Below are positions 20,506 to 32,525 of a stretch of DNA of 64,000 nucleotides, in pieces. The stretch spans positions 806,001 through 870,000 of the forward strand of contig JAJGBQ010000006.1 of NCBI GenBank assembly GCA_022457065.1, read 5' to 3'. This stretch comes from Curvularia sp. ZM96 (Eukaryota > Ascomycota > Dothideomycetes > Pleosporales > Pleosporaceae). How positions within the stretch are numbered: position 1 is the first letter of the stretch; the number at the start of each line of letters is the position of its first letter. The notes beneath the pieces were generated by a model, which did no database searches, was not told where the DNA came from, and worked only from the letters and a program-made list of their open reading frames with translations. A program made the position numbers and the translations under genes.

Positions 20506-23325
20506 ATGGACGCTATGGTGCGTGGGAGCAGACTGCATCCCTCCAATTGCTACATGGACTTACACGATGCAGGGACAAGCCAACTGCCCCTGGCTGGGGC
20601 CATCCTCTGCTGCACCTCGATTGCCCCCGAGCAGCGCGTATGCCCACCACCGCCCTGTCTTTCGCTGCCGCTGTTGCTAATCACATGCCGCTGTACAGGC
20701 CCAACTCGCCGCCATTGGTGCCCAGATGGGAGCGACCATCAAGCTCGACCTCACCTCGGACGTAACCCACCTCATTGTCGGCAGCATCGACAGCGCCAAA
20801 TATCGCTATGTCGCAAAGTCCCGTGACGACGTCAAGGTCCTCTCCCCCGCATGGCTCGAGGCGCTCAGGGAAGTTTGGATGAGCGGGGACGACGATCTGG
20901 ATGTCGCTGCATTGGAGAAGGAGTACCGCATGCCCACTTTTTACGGCCTCAAGATATGCCTCACTGGCTTCGATAACCGTACAGCACCAGCCCCACTTCC
21001 AACCAACTGTTCCACGCTGACCCCACGCAGCTGAGCAGAGACGAAGCATACAGGAGACAGTCGATGCAAACGGGGCGGAATACCATGGTGATCTTACCAA
21101 AGCCGTCACCCATCTGATAGCCGCGACGCCATCGGGCAAGAAGTACGAGCACGCTCTGACTTGGCGGATGAAGATTGTATCCCTCGAATGGCTCGAACAG
21201 AGCCTCGAAAGAGGCATGGCGCTCGACGAGACCCTCTATAACCCAACAATACCAGCCCACGAGCGGGGTCAGGGTGCCTGGGAGCGCAGACAGCCTATGT
21301 CTCCCGCCGTCGGCAAGCGCACGAGGGATGCGGAAGCAAGCCAGGCCCTGAATCCATTTCGAAGAAAACTACGGCGTTCGGCCAGCACAAAGTTCGGCAG
21401 CCAGAGTGATGCGCTCTGGGCGGGCATTACTGCGCCAAGCTTCGAAAGGCAGGCCGACGAGGACGAGTGGACTGAGAACACTCCTGCTAAACAACAAAGC
21501 ACGCGAGCGAGCACGCGCACACATACACCCGTCTCGCCTCACAGGGACGCGTCTGCCCTTGCACATGATGTGCTTGTCGAGCCGAAGCCTCGAGACCCTG
21601 CAGATGCCCAGGAGCTAGCCCTGCCCCCCCAACCCGACGACGACTCCGGATATAATGGCATTTTCCAAGGGCGCCTCGTGTGCCCCCATGGCTTTGATGC
21701 AGAAAAGGTTACCATTCTCCACCGGCCCGCTCTAGGCCCTGCTGACATACCGATAGACGAGTATATTGCGCCAACATCTCGAGAGCAATGGTGCGCATGT
21801 CATCACTGCTATTGAGCTCAACAAATTCCCATTGGATCAGCTCAGGAAAGGCTACGTCGTGATTCCGCATGACGCTGAGATTGACCTGACGGCACTTCCG
21901 GACCATGCCGGATCCCATGTGTCCTTTGTAACTAACTGGTGGGTCGAGCGCTGTCTGTATGGCAAGCGCCTTGTTGACCCCGCCGACGACGTCTTGAGTC
22001 GACCATTCGAAAGACTAAGCATTAGCGGTATGTCTGTGGTCCACAAATTGCTTATTGGTTCTGACGTGCGGTAGGATTCTCCGGTTTGACCATCAACTCC
22101 ACGGGCTTTTCCGGCATCGAGCTGCTGCATGTGACCAAAGTCGTCATGCTAATGGGTATGTGAATGAATTTGCACCTGCTGCAGCCGTCTGACACATTTG
22201 GCAGGCGCCACGTATGATGAGCAATTATCTGCAAAAACGTCGGTTGTGATCTGCAATCCTCCCACTGTAAATACGCCGAAACTTAAATTTGCCACGGACA
22301 AACGCATACCCGCTGTGCACGTCACTTGGCTATGGGAGTGTTTGCGTAGTGGACGCCTACAGCCATACGCCGAGTATCAGCTGAACAAAACAACACAGCC
22401 TCCACCGCAAGATCCAAAGCCAAGACCACAGCCTCCAGCAAACGTAACCGCTGAGCCGCTTTCTGGAGGCTCTTCTAAGCTTCGTGATAAAGCGCAAGCC
22501 TCAACGATTGTGTCGAAGCCACCACAGCAGCAATTACCACAGCGGCCTGGCGTGCTCAATTTGACACCATCTGCAGATGCTACTCCCAAAGCAACAACAG
22601 AAAATCCGGCTCGTACAAGTAATGATACTCACAATGTAAATCATGATGGTAATGGGCCAGGCATCGCCGGGTACGATGGCGGAGCATCGCATCCCCATCA
22701 GGACACCAATGCCGACCGCACCCGCCGACCATCCGTTTCATCGAACCATTCAAACCCTTTCTCACGTCCGAGAAGCTCATCTGCAGAGTCATTGATTGCT
22801 CCCGTACCCCGCAAATCTAAGCACGCTCGGGAAACCGTCACTGAACCCTTAGGTCCGGAACCTGGTTCTGGTCCGGTCATCCCGCCAGATACCGAGCCAT
22901 CGGTAGCACAAGGATTGTCTAAACTGAAAGAACCAGAAGAAGAGAAGGACTACTCGTCCATTCTAGCTCAACTGCGCGCCAATCGTAAGACTGCGCCTGG
23001 GCCTAGTGATCAAGCTACATCCAAAACACGCCAACGGCGCCAACTGGGTCGTGCAACGTCTACGCGTTCAAATGTCTCGGCCGGTGATAGCTCAGGTGAC
23101 ATACTTGCACATGGGGATGACGAAAATACTATAGTCCTAGAGGAGCACCAGCCTAGTCAGACATTGGGTTGGGACTCACCGGGTGCGGCAAAAGCGAGAG
23201 AGCAAATGATTAGGAAACTTGGAGGCACTGTGCAAGACAAGAGCGTTCCTGTTGAGGGGATCGGTGTTGTGAGGGATGTTGGCGGTGAAGAGTTGACGGG
23301 AAGAGTGGCGAGGAAGAGGAGATGA
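20506..23325 (+). CDS. DPB11: DPB11/Rad4(Cut5)/TopBP1-type BRCT scaffold
   Basis: Six exons (20506-20637, 20699-20978, 21031-21707, 21757-22027, 22075-22155, 22205-23325) with introns of 47-61 bp join several separate ORFs into 853 residues. BRCT1 (AGAILCCTSI...GATIKLDLTSDVTHLIVG) and BRCT2 (ICLTGFDN...DLTKAVTHLIAA...VSLEWL) are followed by NPTIPAHERGQGAW, matching the spacing in S. pombe Rad4. BRCT3 (NWWVERCLYGKRL) and BRCT4 (HVTWLWECLRSGRL) follow, then a disordered Ser/Pro-rich tail ending in basic residues. The protein links CDK-phosphorylated replication factors during origin firing and activates the Mec1/ATR checkpoint. The exact start is uncertain: another ATG in the same frame at 20554 also fits. 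The donor of intron 2 (GTACAG) is unusual, but the joined sequence is right for the family. Confidence 0.9.
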
Positions 23326-23510
23326 GAAATGCATCATGTGGCATGTACATGTAAGTAAATAGAGCATGCCTGATAGCGGCATTGGGATCGCATATAATGA
23401 GTGCATAGCGAAGGTGTCCCGGGTAAAATGCATATAGACAGCGTTTGTAATTACAATCTTTCTTCCATTCAAATCCATTTCCATTTCATTCACATGCGCA
23501 TATACCATCC

Positions 23511-24659
23511 CTATATTCCATACGTAACCTTCAACCTCCTTTGCAAATGCCCCTTGGCAGTAATAACATCCTGATCCTCCTCACCCAACCCCAACCTCCT
23601 CCTCTGGCTCCTCAACTCCGCCTCCCCTTTCCCCTGCCGCCCAAACTCCTCTATCAGCGCGCTCGGCACAGCCTCCAACCGCACATCATCAAGTGGATGA
23701 CAGAAATACGCCATGCTGTACCTCTCCTCGCCGCCCTCAAACGTCACTCTGTGCACCATCGACTTGAGCAGCCCAGCCGTCCAGTAACACAGCAAGTCCC
23801 CGATATTCACCAGGATAGGGGGATGCGTCAGCGTCTCTGGACTCGGGTTTACCGGCACCGGAACCCACGTTTCTTTGCCGTTCTTGCTGTCGCCAGTCAA
23901 GAGTTCCAAACCCGGTTGGCCTGGGAGCCGAAACAGCAGCGTTACACTACCGTAATCTGAATGCGCGCCTGCGCGGATATTTGTGCCATTCTGCGAAGCG
24001 GCGGTGGACTGCGGGTAGTACAGTAGACGGAAAATGGTGCCTGAGGGGCCGCGAGATTGGTCGTGGCGTGTGCTGAAGTAGTCTTTTTCTGGGATTTGGA
24101 GAGCGGAGGAGAGGAGAGAGAGGATACGGGTGCACAGGGTGTGGCAGGAGAGTTGGAAGCGGGTGATTAGGGAGGTGGAGGAGGAGAGGGGAGCAGGGAG
24201 GGGTTGGAGGGTGGGTTGAGGAGGGGCTATGTTGAAGGCTTCTTTGGGATCGCCTTGCTGGAAGGGTGATTGTTAGAAAGGAAGAGATGATTGTACGAGC
24301 TTGGTCGTTACCTTTTGGCCTTGGGGATCGAGCGATTCACCCTCCATGCAGACCCAGCCGCGGTTTATGCCGCCTGCTTTGTCGGAGTGAATTGCGTATT
24401 CGGCCTTTTGCTCCTTGGGGGATGCGAAGAAGTCTTTGCTCTGACAGAGTTAGCTATAGTTACTGATCTGGGGTGTAGTGTCTAATCTCACAAGTTTGAA
24501 CATGTCGTCTATGTCTTGAGGCGGAATAGCCACACCATCATTCTTTATGTATAGGAAGCCATACTGGGATGCCGCCTCGAGGACTTGCTGGGCTACTTCC
24601 TCGGATGGATTGGATATGTCAATTACAGGGATGTTTTGGCCATGGTCGAGGGGTGACAT
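23511..24659 (-). CDS. 2-oxoglutarate/Fe(II)-dependent oxygenase, isopenicillin N synthase-like
   Basis: Three exons: 24659-24492, 24440-24312 and 24257-23511, all introns in phase 0, giving 347 residues, the usual length for this class. The N-terminal DIOX_N part starts IPVIDISNPSEEVAQQVLEAASQYGFLYI. The jelly-roll core carries the iron triad in AHSDYG (His ~198, Asp ~200) and MVHRV (His ~268). RYS ~10 residues later (Arg ~278) binds 2-oxoglutarate. ILVNIGDLLCYWTAG is the typical stretch before the distal His. Substrate cannot be told from sequence: members range from antibiotic biosynthesis to general small-molecule hydroxylation. It is divergently placed beside MKT1 and shows no link to biosynthetic neighbours. 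Confidence 0.88.
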
Positions 24660-25138
24660 TTTGGGTGAACTGTGTATGTGAGCAAGGAGAGATTGTAGAT
24701 AAGGCCAGTGAGGGGCAACAGTGACTTTGAATGACAGATGCAGTATGTGAGCTCCCTACCTAGAAAGGACGTTGCGCACAATTTGCAGTTCCGTGATTGT
24801 TTACGTCAGGTGTTGCACATTCACCGAATCACTATCATGCCTCATCACGGCAGTGGTGCGGCGTACCTGGACTAGCGCCCGGCTGATCAGGGTTCCCAGA
24901 GTTCCCACGTTGGTAGGTAGACGCCAAGGCGTGGAGCTTATTGGAGCTACCAATTTACCTACACAACCATACCACCCCGCAACCACCACCACCTCTCTAC
25001 CGCTCGCCGCTTGCCGAACCATAGCCCTAGGGCACCCTTTTGCGACAGCATTTCAAATTTCATATTGGACCAGCGTTTGCTAATTCCACCCCTTCACGTA
25101 TAGGGCCTCTTTGGCGAAATCCACACGCGAGTGTCGCC
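24660..25138. promoter_or_regulatory. Shared divergent promoter of the oxygenase and MKT1 genes
   Basis: 479 bp between two opposed start codons with no convincing ORF. It must hold both promoters and leaders. An ACCACCACCACCTC stretch lies near 24980; no defined operator was identified. Confidence 0.45.
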
Positions 25139-27598
25139 ATGATCCGCGACTTCGTGCAATGGACCGCTGCGCTTAGCGAGACGGGCGAGCTCGAGCAGCT
25201 GCGCGGCTGTCGCGTAGGCATTGAAGCCGCCGAATATCTCAATCAGCGCATTCTCAACCATCCCCGCGCAAAGGAGCCCCTCGTCCCCGCACTCGGCGGC
25301 CTTCCATTGGCATTGAACCAGCACGTCCAGGAAGATCTAGAAGCCTTTCGCAGTTTCGATATTGAGCTGTATTTTGTTTTCAGTGGGCTGGACATTACAA
25401 AGCAGGGAAACCCTTTTGGACACAAGTCGGCAGAGGCGACAGTGAACGCAGATGCGTGGAACTTGTACGACAGCCACCAGGCCGAGGCCTCAGTCGCCCG
25501 ATTTGGAGAGTCAAGTATGGCAGTCCAAGAGCATATAGCTTTCATATTGTACTGACAGGGTCTAGCATATGTCACGCCAGAGGACCTCTTTCGCGCGTTG
25601 CAATTCATCCTCACCAAACACAAGACTCGATGGACGGTCGCGCCCTACAGTGCCTGGGCTCAGGTAACAAATAGAACGCAGATATCGCAGCAAGATCTAA
25701 CGAGACATAGTTGGCATACCTCGAGAAAACCGAATACGTACACGCCGTCGCCGCTTCGTCCGAAACCCTCATCTTCGAGTGCAACAAACTCATCACATCA
25801 TGGGACTTTGAGGCGCGACAGTTCAGCTTCGTACGACGGGAAAAGTGCATGGCTGATCTGTCCAAGTTCGTCAGCGCTAACCAGATTTCCGAAGATATCT
25901 TCCTCGACACTTGCATACTCGCTGGAACGCCGTTCCTCCCTACGCTCCCCATATTGGATGCTCCAAACAGGGCAGAGCTTCTGAAGCCTTACAGCGCCAT
26001 CAAGATGATCATGAGCAACGGCCAGTCGGGCTACTCAGTCGTTGTTAGCAACAACGATGTACCACCCTCTGGAAAAGAGTACGTGACAAGGTTTCAAAAG
26101 GCACGCCTGGCTGTGAAGAACCATCCTGTATACACAGAGGAGGGAAAGATCGAGCCTCAGAACCCAGCCTCTATACCAAATGACGCAGTCAAGTACCTAG
26201 GTCAACGACTACCAGACGAAATCCTCCACTACATGTCCAAAGGTCTCATCAGTCCCCGTATCCTTCAGTGGCGTACCACAGGCGAGATATTCGAGGTACC
26301 CCCTATGGACGGAGGAGACTCACCAGAGTATCGGAACCTTGTGAGCTCAAAGCTTATTCCACTGCGAACAGCGGGTATAAACCTCCTTTCTAGCTCTTTA
26401 CACAACTGGTACCGACACAACGATCTTGAGCAGACGAACTGGTTTTCACCTCCGGATGCAAACAGGAAGCCGGCTTCCACCACTATTCACGTCGAGAGGC
26501 CATCAGAGGCACAGGCTCCCTCGATTGTCGACACATGGAATGTCAAAGAGTCCACCTTCAAAGATGCCGTTGGGAAGCACAATGTAGGTAATAGCTCAAG
26601 CCAGCTTGCTTCGGGTACTAACATGAGCATCAGGACTGTGGCCTCCTCGGAGCTGCCATTCTGGCATTGCAGGACACTAACTTTACTGCCAACACCATCT
26701 CCAAAAAGGACCCCAAGAACCCACTTTCATCTGATGCCGAGATTCTGTACAACTCGATATGGCGCTTCCTCGCTCTACGTGAGTACGTTGACCAGAAAAC
26801 GCACAACTTGACTCAGTGGGGAAAAGTCCTTGCTGTTGTCATTGCCGGTCTCAAGGGCAGGCCAGAGCACGAAGAAGCAGCGGTGCTGGCGGTTGAGTTG
26901 ATCCGCATGGGTCTGCTGAATGCAGATATCAACATGTTTCCTACGTACAACGGTGCACCAATGCGTGGTACCGGTAAGTGAGTGAATTGAACGGATTTTC
27001 AGATGACTAACAAATCCACAGCAAAGGACAAGAACTCCAACATGTTGGTATCTCGCGTTGCTGGCCTCGGCGTCCTGAATCACCGACCGATTGGCTTCAC
27101 TGGTCCTCTGAGCCAACATCTCCTCGGCTACAACTCCATCATCAACGTTATCCGTCAGACGCTGCGGGAGCTTGTTGAAGTAGCATGCACACACATGTTC
27201 TTGACTGGCTGCGCTAATCGACACACTGACATCTCGTCGATAGCTATGAGGTGAGCAATTCTATATTGTTTGTCTCATGCAACACGCTGACACACACCAG
27301 GCTCCCATTCCTCGTGCCCAACAACTGTGCGCTTAGCATTGCCGTCAAGTCTTACCTCGACGAGCTACTCAGCAATGATGCAGACCCCACGGCTGATGAC
27401 ACCAAAGCTCGCGTGATTGAAACGGCGTCAACACGGTACTTCCCACAGTCCCTCAACTTTAGTGACGACCTCAAGACGGCCTTCTCCATGTGGGATGCCA
27501 TTTACGCTGGAGTCAACAGTGCGAACAACACCACGATCCCGGAAGCTACAAAGCAAGTCTGGACGGAGACGAATCAATGGCTGGCTGAGCGACGGTAG
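25139..27598 (+). CDS. MKT1: MKT1-like post-transcriptional regulator (XPG/FEN-like fold)
   Basis: Six exons (25139-25514, 25566-25663, 25711-26583, 26634-26973, 27022-27250, 27301-27598), introns 47-51 bp, total 737 residues. The N-terminus (MIRDFVQWT, GCRVGIEAAEYLNQRIL) and ALGGLPLALNQHVQEDLEAFRSFDI match the XPG-N-like region of Mkt1. WTVAPYSAWAQLAYLE fits the next block. DTCILAGTPFLPTLP resembles the helix-hairpin region, where yeast Mkt1 has AVGNDLQPTTLPPL. The C-terminal domain includes GPLSQHLLGYNSIINVIRQTLRELVEV and RLPFLVPNN. Yeast Mkt1 works with Pbp1 on polysomes to promote translation of certain mRNAs and supports M2 dsRNA killer-virus maintenance. The nuclease residues appear degenerate, as known for this family. 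Confidence 0.88.
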
Positions 27599-28613
27599 CA
27601 CCGCGCAACTGCTTCAGACCTTGACAGTCTCCTGCGAAAGATTCGCCAGGCAACTCTCTATACGAGGTACATAAGATACCGTGCGAGATTTAAGCCAAAG
27701 CCACGCTTCTGACCTGAGGGCGAACAAAGGAGTATTGGGAGTTCCTGATGGACATGCGAGAGCACTAGCGTGGCTGCTAGACTGCGGGGAATGATTATGA
27801 TAAGATGAGGTCCGTAGATAGTGCTTTCGAGACAAGCAATTCCGTGGGCAAGTCTGTGAGCCTATCCCCACATTCCATGACCTCTTAGTGCATGTGTCTC
27901 AAGTGTTTTTCTTTTTCCCTTTGAACCGCGGACCGTATGTATGCGATATCGGGGTTTCGGGTCATAAGCCTCATCCCTATCACAACACGAAACCGCAAGG
28001 CCTTGCTTTGGCCAAAGCCACGTCTGTAATCAAATATGGCGATATGTGGGCATGGAGGAAACACGGTTAAGAAAGGTCTAATTATTGTACCACGCGGGTC
28101 CGTAGCCAGGATTACTTATGGTAATCAACCGAAGTACCGATATGGATATCTCTCTTGGCGTTCCGGTGGTGGCGTATCACGGTTGCACCAGGCTCCAGTC
28201 GGACGCGTACTGGCGCCAGTCTCGCTCGGGTACGGCGAGTTTTGACATGAAGTGAAGACGATTGGCCCAGCTGGCGCCCGTAGGTGGCAATGGATTAAGC
28301 GCAAGGTGAAGGGGACACAGTGTTTCCTATTAGCTTTGCTTGTCTAAGCGGTTCCAGCAACTTCCAATGGCGTTGCGGGTGGTGCACGGGCCCCAAGGCA
28401 ACATTGAGCTAGCTCTCTAGCAGTGAGATCACCGACTGTTCAAGCTCCAACTTACTTAAACCACCACGCCCCAAGCCCTCAAGGTCGTCTAAACTCCATC
28501 TAACCCCCCACCCCTCCTACTGATACCCTCCACACCCGCATTGCTGCGTCAACTGTCACTCTTTGTCCTGGAAACCCGAGTCCCGCAGCACACCACATAG
28601 ACACATCAGCAAC
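27599..28613. other. Intergenic, CDC48 promoter
   Basis: About 1 kb. The 3' UTR of MKT1 is followed by the promoter of CDC48. Its last ~100 bases are C-rich (CCCCCCACCCCTCC, CACACCCGC), as in strongly expressed fungal genes. No other feature seen. Confidence 0.4.
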
Positions 28614-31282
28614 ATGTCGGCTGAACCAGACCACACCAAGCCGAAGCCGGATCTTTCAAAGTGAGTTGATCGCCACCGCCCTCAAAATGAGAAACCACGC
28701 TTACATCTTCACAGAAACCCGGATGGCGCTGAGCCCAAGGAGGTAGATACTCTGCAATGCGCTGTACGCCACGGCCCCGCTAACCCGCCACAGAACGATG
28801 AGACCGCGACCGCCATTCTCAAGAAGAAGAAGAAGCCAAACTCCCTAATGTAAGAGCATTCAGAATCTCATTTATAACCTAATACTAATCCTCGCAGTGT
28901 CACCGACGCCGTCAACGATGACAACTCGATCATCGCGCTCTCGAACAACACCATGGAGACTCTCCAGCTCTTCCGCGGTGACACAGTCCTCGTAAAGGGC
29001 AAGAAGCGAAAGGACACCGTCCTCATCGTGCTGGCTGATGACGATCTCGATGATGGCTCAGCACGGATAAACCGTGTTGTTCGCCACAACTTGCGGGTCA
29101 AGCACGGCGACGTTATCACTATCCACCCGTGCCCCGACATCAAATATGTATGTTTCTTTATCAAAACCCTGCTGTATTTGCTCGATTCTAACTATTTCGA
29201 CAGGCCAAGCGAATCGCAGTTCTCCCCATCGCCGACACCGTCGAGGGTATCACCGGTTCGCTGTTCGATGTTTTCCTTGCCCCATACTTCCGCGAAGCGT
29301 ACCGACCGGTTCGTCAAGGCGACACCTTCACAGCGCGCGGTGGTATGCGACAAGTCGAGTTCAAGGTCGTCGAGGTCGATCCCCCAGAGTTTGGTATTGT
29401 CGCACAAGACACCGTCATCCACTGCGAAGGCGAACCCATTCAACGCGAGGATGAAGAGGGCAACCTGAACGAGGTCGGCTACGACGACATTGGTGGCTGC
29501 CGAAAGCAGATGGCACAGATTCGAGAGTTGGTTGAGCTGCCACTGAGGCATCCTCAGCTCTTCAAGTCGATCGGTATCAAGCCTCCACGTGGTATTCTCA
29601 TGTACGGGCCTCCTGGTACCGGTAAGACACTGATGGCTCGCGCTGTTGCAAACGAGACTGGTGCCTTTTTCTTCCTGATCAACGGTCCCGAGATCATGTC
29701 CAAGATGGCTGGTGAGTCTGAGTCAAATCTGCGCAAGGCATTCGAGGAGGCCGAGAAGAACTCGCCCGCCATCATCTTCATTGACGAAATCGACTCGATT
29801 GCGCCCAAGCGTGAGAAGACCAACGGTGAAGTCGAGCGCCGTGTTGTCTCGCAATTGCTCACCCTCATGGACGGCATGAAGGCTCGCTCCAACGTTGTCG
29901 TTATGGCCGCCACCAACCGTCCCAACTCGATCGACCCCGCTCTCCGTCGTTTCGGCCGTTTCGATCGTGAGGTCGATATCGGCATTCCCGACCCCACGGG
30001 CCGTCTGGAGATCATGCAGATCCACACCAAGAACATGAAGCTCGCCGACGACGTCGACCTACAGACCATTGCTGCCGAGACTCACGGCTATGTCGGTTCG
30101 GATTTGGCATCGCTTTGCTCCGAGGCTGCCATGCAGCAGATTCGTGAGAAGATGGATTTGATCGACCTGGATGAGGACACCATCGATGCCGAAGTGCTCG
30201 ACTCGCTCGGTGTCACCATGGAGAACTTCCGCTTCGCCCTTGGTGTGTCCAACCCATCGGCTCTCCGCGAGGTTGCTGTTGTCGAGGTGCCCAACGTCCG
30301 ATGGGAGGACATTGGTGGTCTCGAGGACGTCAAGCGCGAACTCATCGAGTCTGTGCAATACCCCGTCGACCACCCAGACAAGTTCCTCAAGTTCGGCATG
30401 TCCCCATCGCGAGGTGTGCTCTTCTACGGTCCTCCGGGTACTGGTAAGACACTCCTTGCCAAGGCTGTTGCCAACGAGTGTGCGGCCAACTTCATCTCCA
30501 TCAAGGGTCCCGAACTGCTCTCCATGTGGTTCGGTGAGTCTGAGAGCAACATCCGTGACATTTTCGACAAGGCCCGTGCCGCCGCGCCCTGCGTCGTCTT
30601 CCTTGATGAGTTGGATTCTATTGCCAAGTCTCGTGGTGGATCGCAAGGCGATGCTGGCGGTGCTTCGGACCGTGTTGTCAACCAGCTCCTGACTGAGATG
30701 GACGGTATGACATCAAAGAAGAACGTCTTCGTCATTGGTGCTACCAACCGACCGGAGCAGCTCGACAATGCGCTGTGCCGTCCTGGTCGTCTGGACACCC
30801 TCGTCTACGTTCCTCTGCCCGACCTTGCGTCACGTGTCAGCATTATCAAGGCCCAGCTCCGCAAGACACCAGTGGCCGATGATGTCGACATTGATTTCAT
30901 TGCGCAAAACACACACGGATTCTCTGGTGCCGATCTTGGTTTCGTGACACAGCGTGCTGTCAAGCTTGCCATTAAGCAGTCGATTGCCATTGATATCGAG
31001 CGCCGCAAGGCTCGCGAGGCTGCTGGCGAGGACGTTGACATGGAAGTTGACGAGGAGGACCCAGTACCTGTGCTGACCAAGGCACACTTTGAGGAAGCCA
31101 TGCGCTCGGCTCGTCGCTCGGTCACTGATGTCGAGATCCGCCGATACGAGGCGTTTGCTCAGTCAATGAAGAACTCTGGCGGCTCCAGCTTCTTCCGCTT
31201 CCCCGACGCGGAGAACGCGGCGGCTGGCGGCGACCAGAACACATTTGGTGCGGGTGGCGAGGACGAGGACCTGTACAACTAA
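28614..31282 (+). CDS. CDC48: CDC48/p97 AAA+ ATPase
   Basis: Five exons (28614-28660, 28715-28742, 28794-28849, 28898-29147, 29204-31282) give 819 residues, the normal length. The short 5' exons encode the flexible N-terminus and start of the N domain (NTMETLQLFRGDTVLVKGKKRK). D1 has Walker A GPPGTGKT near residue 263 and Walker B IIFIDEID near 320. D2 has a second GPPGTGKT near 536 and VVFLDELD near 593. SRH arginines are present in FGRFDREVD and CRPGRLD. The tail ends in an acidic EDEDLYN, the conserved C-terminal motif that binds PUB/PUL cofactors. It extracts ubiquitinated proteins from membranes, chromatin and complexes (ERAD, proteasome delivery, cell cycle). Confidence 0.98.
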
Positions 31283-32093
31283 GGCAGTGCTACATGGGCG
31301 AACGACTGAATGAAAGAAGGTTGATGTGGGGAGGTATCATGATGAACGGAAATGATTTTTGCACATCAAGACATGACCTTTTACAGGTCTGGATGGATGA
31401 AGAGGCGGTAATTGAAGACGCCTGATGAGACATGGGTAGAGATAGTAGTAGTAGTACTTGCCATGATGCAGTGCTTGAATGAGAATGCATATTATGATGA
31501 AGAAGGGTGTTTGATTGTATTGTGAATGATGTTTAGTCTACTGAGTTCCTTTTTTCCCTTTTCTCTCCTTGTTTTGGAAGACATGCATGGAGAGTAGTGC
31601 TAAAGTGGGGATTCCACCTGTGTTCCCGGAATAGCAATGTATTGGCTAGATAGCAAAAATCATGTCGTCTCTGCAAGTACTATCTCCTGACGCGTGTTCC
31701 CATAACAATAGCGTGATTGATGAAGATAACGATGATGGTGGAGGTGGTATGTAGAATGTGTATATGGCCAGGACGTGCGTGCATCCCTATCGGCCGCTAG
31801 CTGGCATGCTCTGCGGTCGGGCCACCTCGAGTGCTTTTTGTGGTGCCATGTAGCTAGGCCAGGAACCGACTGCAACGGTAACATGCGAGCGAGCTATCAA
31901 GTAAATTGGACTATCCCCATGGGGAGATTCCCACGGTTTTCTCTGTCGTGATTGGGCCTGAGTCTCCCGAAGTGCTCTGATCGTTTGGTGTGTAGATGTA
32001 TGTGTGTGACAAATTGGTCCAGGCTATGCATTTTCAAGAAAAGAGCAAGAAAGAATAGATAAATGAACAGTGAAAAAAAAAGGAGAAAGATGT
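31283..32093. other. Intergenic between convergent genes
   Basis: About 0.8 kb where the 3' ends of CDC48 and a minus-strand gene meet. ATGATG- and TAG-rich low-complexity stretches and an A9 run near 32073. No gene recognised. Confidence 0.4.
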
Positions 32094-32525
32094 TCACTTG
32101 TCGTCCTCGTAGGTAATCTCACACACCTTCTCTAGCTCTTTCATGACAGTTTTGGCGCCGGCGTCAATAGCAGTTTTAGGGATGCGCAGGTCGAATTCCA
32201 TACCATCTTCTTCACCATTGGCATGATCATCTTGGGCACCGTTTGTGCTTTGCTTACCGCCGTCGCGCATCTGCTCGCGGATACGCTGCATAGCGAGGTT
32301 ACGGGCCTCCTCGCACGTGGTAGCCTGGCCCGAGCGGAATAACTCGGTGATATAGGCCCTCAGGGCGTCCTTGAAGCCTGACGAGCGCAACGACTCGTCG
32401 AGCGTGGCTTCGATGTTGCGGATACCAGGCCCGGAGAGCAGGGCCGAGTAGATGTTGTTGCGCAGGTCACGGGAGATGCCGGATTGGGCTTGCTGCGTCG
32501 TGATGGGGATGGGAGTGTCGGACAT
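32094..32525 (-). CDS. Conserved small hypothetical protein
   Basis: 143 residues without introns from the ATG at 32525 (MSDTPIPITTQQ); the frame is open further up, but that part is low-complexity and looks like leader. The conserved-looking core is helical: SRDLRNNIYSALLSGPGIRNIEATLDESLRSSGFKDALRAYITELFRSGQ. A charged linker and a second helical segment (LRIPKTAIDAGAKTVMKELEKVCEI) follow. There is no signal peptide or membrane helix. The layout (helical bundle with SGFKDALRAY, then a C-terminal helix) is loosely reminiscent of ENY2/Sus1-type small nuclear proteins, but I do not claim that identity. Coding character is supported by the clean frame. Confidence 0.65.
   Translation of the reverse strand: MSDTPIPITTQQAQSGISRDLRNNIYSALLSGPGIRNIEATLDESLRSSGFKDALRAYITELFRSGQATTCEEARNLAMQRIREQMRDGGKQSTNGAQDDHANGEEDGMEFDLRIPKTAIDAGAKTVMKELEKVCEITYEDDK

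Noticed and set aside
27179..27250. Micro-exon CTATGAG in MKT1 between GTAGCA and GTGAGC
   Set aside because: It would create an in-frame stop, whereas reading straight through from 27022 to 27250 keeps the family-like sequence into RLPFLVPNN.
30059..30646. 195-codon minus-strand frame inside CDC48
   Set aside because: Same antisense codon-bias effect; several such frames occur over CDC48.
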